Shown here: positions 36,102-45,831 of the stretch, in pieces | How the letters are laid out: each line of letters opens with the position of its first letter | How positions within the stretch are numbered: position 1 is the first letter of the stretch | Assembly: GCA_963966185.1 (NCBI GenBank) | Contig: CAWZYM010000298.1 | Location: 33,501 to 97,500 of the forward strand | From: Rhabditoides inermis | Taxonomy: Eukaryota; Nematoda; Chromadorea; Rhabditida; Rhabditidae | Direction: 5' to 3' | DNA: 64,000 nucleotides | Made by a program: the position numbers and the translations under genes | The notes under the pieces: model-generated | The model's database searches: none | What the model saw: only the letters and a program-made list of their open reading frames with translations | What the model was told of the DNA's origin: nothing

Positions 36102-36478
36102 GCGCTCTCACCGCCGCCGCTGCGCGCATTCAAATTTCGCGCCAAAACGGCTGGACGCGACGCGCTCCGATGGCTCGCTTATCAGAGGCATTTGAAGGCA
36201 CGCTTCAGAAACAAACAACATCGGCGAGGTGCGGTAAGGATACGGTAGGCTAGTGTGGAATATGCAAAACAGGTACGGTACTGGTTACCTTGACTGCTGC
36301 TCGGCTGGCTGGAGGGGGAGGGGAGGACGATAGCCTCGGGCGTCGGGACGGCTGCGGGGGAGCCGGCCGACCCCGCCTGTCCATCCACGTCCACTGTGTC
36401 CACGTCGATCAACGCGTCCGGAGCGATGTTCTCCTTGTTGTCGTCCGCACTCAGCGTCAACCCAGCGACGCACGCCAT
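32909..36478 (-). CDS. efl-3: Atypical E2F transcription factor (E2F7/8, EFL-3 type) with two DNA-binding domains, about 600 aa
   Basis: Minus strand, ATG at 36478, stop TGA at 32909-32911, about 14 exons. The N-terminus has a KEN motif (DDNKENIAP), a known APC/C degron type that E2F7/8 proteins also carry. DNA-binding domain 1 spans about residues 105-185 (KSLGLLCQRFLLTMK, VEKRRIYDIVNVMEALEAMS, NKSYYRWHGLG). DNA-binding domain 2 follows a linker (NSLVQLCRRFLMVLLSNP, RRVSLDVASTVLI, CRRLYDIANVLVAMGLIKKV, PLFVYSGPEPD). Both RRxYDIxNV recognition helices are intact. No DP-dimerisation coiled coil or pocket-protein motif is seen, as expected for this subfamily, which represses E2F targets without DP. 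The Ser/Pro-rich C-terminus has possible CDK sites. The first intron contains a consensus E2F site (36135-36147). Introns are rich in ATCGAT words and G-rich repeats. Confidence 0.92.
33284..33362. repeat. (CT)n microsatellite in intron of the E2F7/8 gene
   Basis: A CT/TTTC tract of about 75 bp just outside the exon encoding the terminal SPFQPVK. A second (CT)n at 33490-33531 runs right up to a splice donor (GTAGAGAAAGAGAG on the coding strand). Confidence 0.9.
35622..35768. repeat. (GGGA)n tract with G-quadruplex potential in intron
   Basis: About 27 uninterrupted or nearly uninterrupted GGGA/GGAG units on the plus strand, flanked by GA repeats, within the E2F7/8 intron between the KSLGLLCQ exon and the FLLTMKAETE exon. 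Four or more runs of three G spaced by one base satisfy the usual G4 motif. Confidence 0.9.
36135..36147. promoter_or_regulatory. Consensus E2F binding site (TTTCGCGCCAAAA)
   Basis: The 13-mer contains both TTTCGCGC and the inverted GGCGCGAAA, the textbook E2F palindrome. It lies in intron 1 of the E2F7/8 gene, next to a (CT)n tract. E2F7/8 genes in animals are themselves E2F targets, so feedback control is plausible but inferred. Confidence 0.6.
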
Positions 36479-38949
36479 CTGAACGGGTACGGTAGGTATG
36501 GTAAAGGTACGGTGGAATAAAACCTAGGTACGGTAAGAGATTACGGCAGAGAGAAGAAAACAATAGCGAGTGTAATTGAGGGTGTGGCGAGCGCGGGAGC
36601 AGGTAGAGGGTGCACTACAGATAGGTCGAGTTGCGCAAGAGAGGGAGAGGGAGGAGAAGGGGGATGGGGAGGAAGGACGCGGTGTAATGAAGTGGGGAGA
36701 AGTTGAGATAATATACAATGATGGTTCATTATGCGTTTGAGAACAAAAAACATAAAACTTAAAATGCGAACATAAGTGTCCAGAAGGTTAGATCTACAAT
36801 GTCCAAGAAGTGCGGTGAATTGAGGCGAGCAGATGAGAGGAGAGGGGTACGATGAAGTACAGAAAACTGAGAGAAATTTTGTAAGAATAGAAAAAAGGAC
36901 AATTATCACAACAATACGGCAACATAACAAACTCAGGAATAGAAAAAGTGTAAATAGCAAACTGCTCCAGATCAATTGTAAACAGATCAAATCAGTTCCG
37001 GAAACCATAGCGCTCACAGCAACAAACCGGCAGCATTCAGCAGGCAGGTAATACAGGTGTCACAGTCTTCGGGTTCACCCCACCTCCCTATGGCAGGTCT
37101 GCGAGTGCGGTAGAGTGCCGGTGGGGGGAATAGTGAGGGGTGAGAGATAGGGGGACGCCGGGGGGCGGGGCGCAGTGAGCAAGAGAGGGGATGGCGCGTC
37201 CCCTTTTCGCGCGCAAACCATGTGGACGGATGCAAAAAGCGAGAGTGCAAGCAAGGCTAGCTAGATTCTGCTGGTCAGCCAATCACTGTACGAATCGATT
37301 GAGTGAGAGAGGGAGAAGGACAATGGAGATTTGGAGGATGGGAGAAGGAGAACGGGGAGAAGCAGTTGTCGTTTGGCGCGCTAGTTGACAATAGACGGAA
37401 GCCCGTAAATCACTTTGGAATTTGAACCGAAAGTGGTTGCGGATGCTGCGACTTGACTACGGTAGTCGTACCGTACTCTCGTTGCCTAATTGATCTGCTC
37501 CTTGTCACCCGATACCGAGTGATCGATCACACTCTGTGTTTATCGATCCATGGAAGAAGCGTCGATTTCCCGCAGACTGACCTCTGTGTGACCCCCAGCA
37601 GGCGCCATTCGCATACCTCTCACTCCCCCCTCTCTCTCCCTCCCTCTCTCTCCCTCCCTCCCTCTTTCTCCCTTCCTACCCCATCCATCATTCATGTAAG
37701 ATCGTGAGTGGAACAGATCCCATCTGAACGCATCCATTTTTCCCGCCAGAACACGGATAACAATACATCTCTGGGAATGGATACCGGTAGTCTGTGCGTT
37801 TCGAATTCAAACGTATTGTCCTTTGCACTGGCACGCTTCTGCCGTCAAATACCGTGGTATTTGAGTGTGGGAAGAAGAGCGCATAGTATAGTTGCGGGGA
37901 ACGCTTCTCTCTCTCATCCTCTCTGCCGTTCCCGTCTTATCACACCTGTCACGCTTTTTATGCCACACACGGTGTTTTGCAATCTTCTTACGTTTCGCGC
38001 TTTGTGATAGCGCGTAGTGATGGAGTGATAAGCAGCGGTCAAGCGGTCACCATGGAATTACCATGTTCCAAACTGTTTTTGCGACACTTTCGATAAGATG
38101 TATTGATCGGTTCAAGACGGGGCGTTTCAGAGGGTTTGGCTCTTGTACAGCTTGGAAGAGAAGGGGGGTCTGGAGAATGCGGTAGATATGTTGTTCCCAT
38201 GCATAATCCATCGCTCATCTCTCCTGTTCCTCCTGCTCCTTTTCGGTCCAGTCTGCCTCGATGACACGAGTGTCTGTGATGCGAGCCGCCTTTGGGGAAA
38301 GGGAGAGAGATCTCCCCGCCGATACGCAGAGAAGTTGCACTTTGAGGGTCGGAGGCTACTGTACTCTGTACAACACGCAATACGCCCAATTAGAGCAAGA
38401 CATGAGTCAATGCCACCTACAACATATTATATCCACTTTCATATTCATGACACTATAGTATCATTCAAGTTTGATTCTCACACTCTCTACCGCACAACCA
38501 CATGCCGTTCCGAACGTACACATTTTACAGTCACACATCGGAGTGTGGTTTGAGAAACCACCTGTCACTGTGTGCGCGTATGCAAATGCGAAGCCCGTCC
38601 TTGAGTTTCTCTGTGAGCGAGCCGCCCTCTCTCCTTCCGGCCGATTCGGTTCGGTTTCCAACACCCCGTTTCAAGTCACCGAGAAAGCGCGGGAAGCCTG
38701 TACGGTTGGCGATAATGAATGGCCACTCAAGAGCTCTCACCCCTTTTCTCTCCTCTCTCCGACCATAGACAGTATGAGTTATAGCCCTCTCACGTTCGCC
38801 TAGATGCTATCGTCACCTACCTCACTTGTGGAAAACGAGAGAGATACGAGTGGATTCGATGTGTGTGTTTTATGGGGTGTCTGACACGGTTGCATCTGTT
38901 CGGTTAGAGGGGTAGTAAATAATGAGGAGAGAGAGAGAGAGAGAGTGAG

Positions 38950-38998
<49 letters not shown>

Positions 38999-39658
38999 CG
39001 ACCCCCACCACTGCCTGGCAACTTTATGGCAGGAAGTCATTATGTCTTCCACCCCGATTTGAAACGTTGACTGTATTACGGTAATGACCCATTGTACCAT
39101 CGATCTCATTTATTCTCATACGGTCAGTAGAGGACAAGCCAATTAGCAATGCAAGCATCTGTTGCGGACGTGAGAGAGAGAAGGAGGAGGGAGAGAGAGT
39201 GCACCTGTCCCTGATCGACCATCTTGAGAGTGCGGTAGATCACGAATCCATGACAACCGCCTCTCTCCTATGAAACAGCCCCCACCGATAGGCATCGACC
39301 TTTATCGTCAAGGCAGATCTGTATACACAAGGTATGCAAATTCTGGCGCGAAACGCCGCGCGCCAACTGAAAACAGTGTGAATTCAGGTGGGTTGGAGAG
39401 AAGTGAGAGAAGGGGGGGGGGCGAGCGTAGGTGACTGATTGGGCGAGACGGCCTTGCGGCCTTGCGCTAACCGAAGCGCTTGATAACACGGCCAGTTCAA
39501 ATTGGCGCTTTTTCGGCGGCGCGAGATTCAAACTACAGTGTGTGATGGCTAATAGAGTGTGACAGTCTGGAATGAGGACAGAAAGAGAAACTGTTTATTA
39601 CACGCAGCGAACGGAGAGAGATCGGGAAAGACAGTAGATCAGTGGATCAGCGGGTAGA
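36479..39658. other. Intergenic; no gene established
   Basis: 36480-36540 has repeated TACGGTA words. A 158-codon hydrophobic minus frame at 36541-37017 overlaps AT/GA-rich sequence and lacks support. On the minus strand about 38050-38290 reads EADWTEKEQEEQER, a stop, then AWEQHIYRILQTPLLFQAVQ and NRSIHLIESVAKTVWNM; 39197-39245 reads CHGFVIYRTLKMVDQGQ before a donor. These may be remnants of a gene I cannot name. E2F-like GGCGCGAAA lies at 39345. Confidence 0.35.
38928..38998. repeat. (GA)n microsatellite
   Basis: About 70 bp of GA repeats between two possible coding remnants on the minus strand. Confidence 0.9.
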
Positions 39659-39889
39659 TCAGTTGGATCCAGCAGCAGCAAGCTTCGAGTTGTGCACGCG
39701 CTGCGTGAGAGAGTAGGCATCTGGAAGAGAGCAGAGTCAGTGAAAGGAGAGACACCAGAGAAGTAGAGTGTACAAAGAGGGCAGAGACGGAGAGGAACAC
39801 TCACCCCAGAACATCTGAGACTCAGCGATCAGCTCGATCACGCGATCCCTCACATCGGCCTGCGTCTCGTCTGGAAAGAGAAAGTGAGA

Positions 39890-39932
<43 letters not shown>

Positions 39933-39971
39933 TGTGTGTGTGTGTGTGTGAGGTAGAGAGGAAGAGAGAGA

Positions 39972-40033
<62 letters not shown>

Positions 40034-40744
40034 CACTGTGCTTCATGACGACAGCTCGCAGCAGGCGAGACGCAATATCACGGAATCGGTTGCGGGCGGG
40101 CTCTGCAAGAAACGAGTGAGTACGAAAGGAGATCAGAGACGACTGATGACTGACCGCTGATGTCAGTGTTGTGCACGGACGCCTTCTTCATCAACACCTC
40201 GGCCACCTTCTCTGAAAACCGACATCGTGGTGACTAAAGTACCATAAATGGGACAATATACACTTGACAGTATTACTACAGTACCCTCTCCTACAGTACT
40301 CACGTGCGGCGGATATGGGCTGTTCATCTGCGTCGTCGATGAGTTCGCAGTCCTCGGCCGATGTGATACAGAACGAGGAGAGCGAGAGGACGGGCGCGCG
40401 CTCACGCGCTGCAAACCCACTTCTGTTCTGTGCCTACCATTTGTTATCAAGAATGAAGAATGTCAAGTTGAGTCAGACAGGCCTCGATTGAAGAGACTAC
40501 GACTATGAGACTATGACTCATATGTACTCTGCATGGTGGAAAGACTTTGGCACGACACCAGATCCCAGGGATTTCATAACGATAGCTCATCCCTCGGTAC
40601 CACAAGCTACAGTTGTACACCTTGAATCAGATTCCAGAAGCTGAACTCACCTAGCCGCAGAAGGGGAGCAGGAGTAGTGGGACGGGGAGCAGCCAGGCAG
40701 CAAGACAGGACGGAGAGGAGAAGGAGGAGGGAGAGACGGCACAT
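39659..40744 (-). CDS. Small secreted protein, paralog of 42575-43477 (six exons)
   Basis: ATG at 40744 begins a signal peptide (MCRLSLLLLLSVLSCCLA) followed by APRPTTPAPLLRL. Later exons give RERAPVLSLSSFC, EDCELIDDADEQPISAA, EKVAEVLMKKASVHNTDIS, PARNRFRDIASRLLRAVVMK, ETQADVRDRVIELIAESQMF and AYSLTQRVHNSKLAAAGSN, with TGA at 39659. All six exons and their phases match the plus-strand paralog, so both are real genes. The mature part is mostly helical with two cysteines. I do not recognise the family; a secreted nematode-restricted protein is the safest description. A TATAAAAG box lies about 120 bp upstream. The intron after VVMKH begins at a donor running directly into a (CT)n repeat, as in the paralog. 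Confidence 0.8.
39898..40036. repeat. (GA)n/(GT)n microsatellite in intron
   Basis: GA, GTGTGT and GA runs fill most of the intron between the VVMKH and ETQADV exons. On the coding strand the donor GTGAGT merges into CTCTCTCT. The paralog has a shorter version at 43211-43260. Confidence 0.9.
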
Positions 40745-40864
40745 TGTGGAAGACTGCAATGGAAGAGATCATAGAAAGTTTAGAACAGCAGAAAGTACAG
40801 TAAACAGATGAAAGGTGCGCGCAGCACTGTGCAGAGTGGGTCAGTGCACCCTATCAGCGGCTCT

Positions 40865-40872
40865 CTTTTATA
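40865..40872 (-). promoter_or_regulatory. TATA box for the secreted-protein gene at 39659-40744
   Basis: TATAAAAG on the minus strand, about 120 bp before the ATG with a probable short 5' UTR intron ending in CCATTGCAG at about 40752. The divergent paralog has the same box upstream, which strengthens the call. The sequence overlaps a retroelement-like remnant, so chance cannot be excluded. Confidence 0.5.
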
Positions 40873-41113
40873 GTGCGCCTACAGGCGCCAGGCTGTCTAG
40901 CAAATTGGAGAGAAGCAAGTTCTCCATCTTTTTTGCAGCCGACGGAAGTTGATTCCAGGTCATCATGATTTGTGGGAAAAAGATGGATGAGTGTGCGCGG
41001 GTGGTCGATAAGACGATGAGAGAAGCTATGATCAAAGAGCGAAACACTTGATTGTTGCAAGATGCTGAAACACTGATGATGCTTTCACCCTCCGCCGCCC
41101 TTTTATATGCCAC
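40873..41113 (-). mobile_element. Possible remnant of a non-LTR retrotransposon C-terminus
   Basis: The minus frame reads SLIIASLIVLSTTRAHSSIF, FPQIMMTWNQLPSAAKKMEN and LLDSLAPVGAL. The 'FFP..(T)WNQLP' phrase resembles the end of LINE-type open reading frames, where FF...WN.LP is common. It is short and isolated, and lies in the promoter region between the two divergent secreted-protein genes. Confidence 0.35.
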
Positions 41114-41699
41114 TTGTCACACCCGAGCGGACACTTGCAAATTGTTCCGGCCACGTCATTCAAATTTCGACTTATGCGTGTCTGCTTCTCTTCGATGCGC
41201 ATGGTCTATCGCTAGTTAACCGTAGAGTGAGTAAGCACGCAACCTGTTAGTCTTATTGGGCGTTGCAAGAGAAGAGGTGACCTGTTTACGGCTGACCGAA
41301 CAACATTTGCAAAAAACACACGTGCAGAAACAAAAAGAAGAGGAAGTAATTGCGCAATAACATGTGAATGATCATTGCACATATGTACATATTTGATAGT
41401 TTATGAGGAAAACACGAAAGTTAAAGAAGCTGTCAAAGTCTGAAATCCTCCCAAATGCCATCAAACTACTATCACTACTATTGCCTTTGAAAACGCCTCA
41501 CAAATCACACCCCCATCTTCTGCAATATACTCTTCGCACTGCTTTGGTTTTTTTTTTCATAAAGAGTAACCACGACAGAAGAAGCCTGTGGCTATTGGCG
41601 TTTAGAAGACCCTCAAGAATTTGTCATTTCAGAATTTCAGTATATGAGAGGAACTGAACGAAAGCCGCCTGTGAGAACTGTGAGAGGCGACAATAGGTG

Positions 41700-41815
41700 A
41701 ATATGTACTATACAAATACATACTATACAAATACAAGTATGTACTATACAAATACAAGTATGTACTATACAAATACAAGTATGTACTAAACAAATACAAG
41801 TATACTATACAAAAT
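41700..41815. repeat. Tandem minisatellite, period about 22 bp
   Basis: The unit GTACTATACAAATACAAGTAT is repeated about five times, with small variants (CATACTATAC, TACTAAACAA), in the intergenic region between the divergent secreted-protein genes. Confidence 0.9.
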
Positions 41816-42192
41816 GAATTTCAGAGAGTTCCTATAAAAACTTTTGATGAACCTTTTTTGTTTCATATAGTGTTGTTGTATATGTAGAAGTCAACACTCA
41901 CAATCGATAGGTTGTTTTTGTTCTACCACTTCTCACTTCTACTTCTCAAAGTTGGCTGAAACAATTTTGCCACCTTTTTCGACAAACCGGCTTCTCTCTA
42001 TTTCAACTGACAATAACAATTTTTGTAACACCGATCCGACATATTGATGAAAAAGGGCGATATTTTGATGACCGGAGAGGGGTCAACCAGTTCACGAGTG
42101 AGAGAGACGATACGACAACCAGTTAGCTGTTAGTAAGCAGTAGAGAGTGTGCGAAGAAGAGAGAGTCAGACGGGCAGACGGGCGTCACCCGC

Positions 42193-42200
42193 TGACGTCA
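42193..42200. promoter_or_regulatory. CRE/ATF-type palindrome TGACGTCA
   Basis: A perfect CRE octamer 40 bp upstream of the TATA box of the secreted-protein gene. Such sites bind bZIP factors of the CREB/ATF group; the function here is inferred from position. Confidence 0.45.
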
Positions 42201-42232
42201 TCTGGAATATTGCCGGTCGAACGGGGTTGTGG

Positions 42233-42240
42233 TATAAAAG
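42233..42240 (+). promoter_or_regulatory. TATA box (TATAAAAG)
   Basis: TATAAAAG followed by GCGGGCG, with a possible start site near 42265. The 5' UTR probably has an intron from about 42396 (CT/GTGAGT) to 42560 (CCCGTTCAG), placing the ATG at 42575 in the second exon. A trans-splice acceptor at 42560 is the alternative. Confidence 0.6.
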
Positions 42241-42574
42241 GCGGGCGATCCGGTCAGTTGACATCTCGGTTCACTCTTTCCCGTTTCTCGTGACGCTTCA
42301 AAAACCGAAACTAGCCAAATCAAGTCGAGTCAGCTGATGGTTCGATCACTGAGCCACCTTTCCTGACCCACTTCACTCTCCTGTTGTTTCTCGACTGTGA
42401 GTGCACCTATAATCGTGTCTCCCATCTCCCTCTTCTCTTCTGTTTTGTCGTCATACATATCTTCCTCATTCCTTATAAATACCGCCCGTTCAGTGTTTTG
42501 CCGATTTTGTTGTGTGCGCCTTTTTGTTTCGTAACTCGCAACGTACCGTTCCCGTTCAGAAGCCTCCCGTCGTG

Positions 42575-43213
42575 ATGTGCAAGTACGTGATGGGCCTCGC
42601 ACTCGCCGTCTCCCTCGCCCTCTCCCTATTCCTAGCAGTGCAGGCGGTAGGTACACGATCTTACCTTTGTCACCCCCAACTACTCTTCTCTTGACTACAG
42701 CACATCTTTAGCCCTATCAATCTGTCCTCATTGTAACCTTCTCCAATCCCCCATAGTACTCTCTCCAGGAGTGCCCTTTGTTATCTCGTAACGTGACCCT
42801 TCCCCTCTTTCCAGGCTCCCCTCCTGCATCGCGAGGTTCGCGCGCCCGTCCTCTCCCTCTCCTCGTTCTGCTACACTGTCAGCGAGGACTGCGAACTCAT
42901 CGATGACGTAGACGAGCAGCCCATTCCCGCCGCACGTGAGTACCCTATACGGTAGATGGATCGAGGGATACGGTAAGGGGGCAACACTGCGGAACTACGG
43001 TAAGTAGAGGATCGGTGGCGTGTTGTAACCGCTTGTTTTCAGAGAAGGTGGCCGAGGTTCTGATGAAGAAGGCGTCCGTGCACAACCACGACATCAACGG
43101 TGAGTGTTTTTCCTTTTTTTCATTTATCATCTCCTTCCATTCAGAGCCCGCCCGCAACCGCTTCCGCGATATCGCCTCCAGCCTGCTGCGCGCTGTTGTC
43201 ATGAAGCATAGTG

Positions 43214-43263
<50 letters not shown>

Positions 43264-43477
43264 TCCTTCTTTCCAGACGAGACGCAGGCGGATGTGAAGG
43301 ATCGCGTCTCTGAGATCATCACCGAGGCGCATATGTTCTGGGGTGAGTACTCTCCGTCTCTGCCTTCTGCCACACTCTTCTTCTCTGGTCTCTAACCCTC
43401 CCTTTGCAGACGCGTTCGTCCTCTCGCAGCGCGTGTTCACCTCCAAGCACGCCTCCGCCGACCGCGAGGGATTCTGA
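42575..43477 (+). CDS. Small secreted protein, paralog of 39659-40744 (six coding exons, about 150 aa)
   Basis: ATG at 42575 opens a signal peptide (MCKYVMGLALAVSLALSLFL, AVQA). Exons 42815-42936, 43041-43100, 43145-43210, 43277-43343 and 43410-43477 encode REVRAPVLSLSSFC, EDCELIDDVDEQPIPAA, KVAEVLMKKASVHNHDIN, PARNRFRDIASSLLRAVVMK, ETQADVKDRVSEIITEAHMF and AFVLSQRVFTSKHASADREG, ending at TGA 43475-43477. The paralog shares the intron positions and about half or more of its residues. Two cysteines (FC...DC) may form one disulfide. Family not recognised. A TATA box, a CRE palindrome and an AATAAA near 43571 frame the gene well, suggesting high, regulated expression. Confidence 0.85.
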
Positions 43478-44052
43478 TCTACCCGCTGATCTACCGATCT
43501 ACCCCCGTTGATCTACCCCCGATCAACACACATTTCCGACGATACTCATTCTCATTCGATGCGTGTACAGTAATAAACCATTCGTTGTATCTTGCGTGCT
43601 ACGAATGAGATTCGCAACAAAAAAACTGTATACTTTGTTCACTTCTAGCTCCGGACGACTTTTGTGATCCAATCCAGACAAAATGTTGTGTCGTTTGTGA
43701 AGTGGTCGAACAAAACAAGGTTGCAAATGTTACTGCATTACGAATAGCGAGTATCCGCGAGATCGAATCTCTTCCGTCTAATAAACAAAGATGGCATCTG
43801 TGTTGTGAATATCCAGGAATAGAGAGATGAGAGATTTCTGCTTGCTACAGAGTACAGTGCATTCTCGCATGTCAGTGTGACATGGTAACTGGTTTACGGC
43901 GAGCGATATTGTAATGCAACCCGGTCAGACATCGTACGCCATGTGTACACATTGCACTCACAACACCGCACCGTAAACGTGTAATGTTTATATAGAACTT
44001 TGCACTTTGTGGTTGTATGAGACATGGAATGTGAGTGAGGTGAGTTATCTAT
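43478..44052. other. Intergenic, 3' flanks of convergent genes
   Basis: Contains AATAAA signals (about 43571) and the converging 3' flank of the SXP/RAL-2-like gene. A B-box-like GAGATCGAATCTC lies near 43760 but without a clear A box. No gene seen. Confidence 0.4.
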
Positions 44053-44773
44053 CTAGTCATCGATGCTATCCCAGATTCTTCTCTGCTCGGCGGTCAGAGT
44101 GTTCTTGAGTTCACGCTCCTTCTGATCCTCCTGACGCTCCGAGAGGGACATGTCTGCAAAGATACGAGTTACGCAAAAGATCTGTCATCCGCAGGATTCG
44201 AACCTGCGCCCTCCGAAGAGGACTGCGACCTGAACGCAGCGCCTTAGACCACTCGGCCAGAATGACATGAGAGCTACGCGCTCTCAATGCGAGATAACGC
44301 GGGGCTCACATGAGCGGGCGCATTTTCTCTCGTCATCTCCTTTCCCTTTTACTCACCGTTCTCAATGGCGATCATCTGGTTGTAGAAGTTCTCCATCCCA
44401 GCAGCAGCTGCCTTCTGCCTCTCCCTCTGCCTCTCCTGCTCCTTAGATGCCTTTTTCGTCGCTACCAGCTGCTCGTAAGAGGCCTGAAAGGGTTACTGTA
44501 GGAATACTGTAGATCAATAGGGGACTACTGTACCTTGACGTTCGGGCTCTGCTTGGCGAGAATCGCGTCGAGCTGCCTCTGAATCTCCGACCTCGGAGTG
44601 GTCTTGTCATCGTCGAGCCTCTTCAGAGCAGCCTGAGTACGGTAGGTTAGAAAAGTACAGTACTATAGAAACTACAGTACCTTGTCGGCGCCGGTGACGA
44701 GGTCTTCCAGTTCATCAATGTATACGGCGGCGGCAAGGGAGGCAAGCGAGAGGAAGACGATGAGACGAGCCAT
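44053..44773 (-). CDS. SXP/RAL-2-like (DUF148) secreted nematode protein, four exons
   Basis: ATG at 44773 begins a signal peptide (MARLIVFLSLASLAAAVYID). The following exons encode ALKRLDDDKTTPRSEIQRQL, DAILAKQSPNVK, a charged helix (SYEQLVATKKASKEQERQRE), AAAAGMENFYNQMIAIEN and SLSERQEDQKERELKNTLTA with the end RRIWDSIDD at TAG 44053. The spacing of short helical blocks, the 'SEIQ..L' start and the 'LS..E....' end fit the SXP/RAL-2 family, small secreted nematode proteins that bind hydrophobic ligands or metal in some species. The similarity is by pattern only. A tRNA-Leu gene lies in the third intron on the same strand. Confidence 0.65.
44183..44266 (-). tRNA. tRNA-Leu(CAG): tRNA-Leu (anticodon CAG)
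   Basis: Minus strand. The acceptor stem GTCATTC pairs with GGATGAC. The A box is TGGCCGAGTGG, the anticodon arm CTGCG-TTCAGGT-CGCAG (anticodon CAG), a long class-II variable arm is TCCTCTTCGGAGG, and the T arm is GCAGGTTCGAATCCTGC with a perfect B box; the discriminator base is A. The 84-nt length suits a class-II tRNA. It sits inside an intron of the SXP/RAL-2-like gene, same strand. No tRNA intron is present. Confidence 0.95.
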
Positions 44774-45391
44774 CGTGAAGTGAGGGAGAGGGCTGACAGG
44801 GGAGGTTTATGTACCACCCATCAACTATCCAAACAAATGCCGAGTACATGGATTAGTCCCCGGGTGATCCCGACCAGCCTGATCAGAACAGAGATCCAGA
44901 AGGTTCTCGCCTCTCTCACCAACTCACTCACACTCTCCCTCTCTCTCCTCTTTCTCGCTCTGCAACCTCGATTGGCAGTAATGTTCATTGAAGATTGTTG
45001 CTCGTAAGTGTGTGCAAACATACTCATGTGTGTCTCTCTCACTCTGAACACTGCTCATTTGTGCGAGTGTAAGTTGAATAATCGCGAGTATTTTGGAGGC
45101 AATTTATCGTAAAACCGCTAATCTGTAGCAGGTAGAACACGTATGTGCGTGTTTTTTTATGCCACTACGTGACTTTGTGACCAAACACTGGCGAGCGAAC
45201 TCTACTTGGTTTTCCGATGTGTTCTCCAAACGGAGTGTTATCAAATAACAATAACAAGGAGAAATCCATGCGTTCTTCGAGTGATTCTTATGCTACATTG
45301 TGGAAAAGTGACTAAGTGAGTTCTCCAGATCTAGGCAGGTGAGTAAAACAACACACTTTGAGAGAATTCGTTTATTCTGCACGTAGGGTGT
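44774..45391. other. Intergenic between the SXP/RAL-2-like and MSP genes
   Basis: No further gene seen. AATAAA of the MSP gene (TTTATT on the plus strand at 45371-45376) lies just below its stop codon. Confidence 0.5.
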
Positions 45392-45831
45392 TCAAGGGTT
45401 GTACTCGATGGGGAGGTTCTTGCGGCGGACCATTCCGTCGCCCTGGAACCACTCGCGGCGGAAGGTCTTGGCGGCGCCGTCGGGGGTGTTGGTCCACTCG
45501 ATGGTGATGCGGTCGTTGTTGGTGTCCTCCTCTCCGTACTTGAACGCGTCGCAAGAGACGGCCATCAGCACGGCCTCCTTGGGGTCGAGCACTCCGCACG
45601 GCGGGTCGACGCCGAGGCGCTTCATGTTGGTGGTCTTGATGGCCCATCCGATGCGGCGACCTCCAGCGTTGGTGATCTGAACGGGACACGGTGAGAATCA
45701 ATCTATATCAGTCGATATCGACAACACCGTACCTTGATGTGGTAGGTGTGCTTGTCATCGTAGGGTGCGTTGAAGACGATCTTGGTACCCGGCTGGGTGT
45801 TGATATCTCCGGGAGGGACGGACTGAGCCAT
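45392..45831 (-). CDS. msp: Major sperm protein (MSP), 127 aa, two exons
   Basis: Exons 45733-45831 and 45392-45676 on the minus strand encode a full-length [23 protein letters not shown] at the N-terminus, [40 protein letters not shown] and the invariant end [14 protein letters not shown]. The length matches the family's usual 127 residues. MSP polymerises to drive amoeboid sperm motility and is also an extracellular signal to oocytes. It is nematode-specific, which fixes the phylum. The single intron separates HIK from ITNAGG; many MSP genes elsewhere are intronless or single-intron. AATAAA lies 16 bp past the stop. Expression in spermatocytes is inferred from the family. Confidence 0.97.

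Noticed and set aside
36541..37017. 158-codon hydrophobic minus frame upstream of the E2F7/8 gene
   Set aside because: Composition follows GA/AT-rich sequence, no signal-peptide logic, no homology and no splice context.
38039..38803. Several 60-130 codon frames on both strands
   Set aside because: Overlapping and inconsistent; only short protein-like pieces remain and they are noted as possible remnants, not genes.
41100..41107. A second TATAAAAG on the minus strand
   Set aside because: It is about 360 bp from the ATG and next to retroelement-like sequence; the copy at 40865 is better placed.
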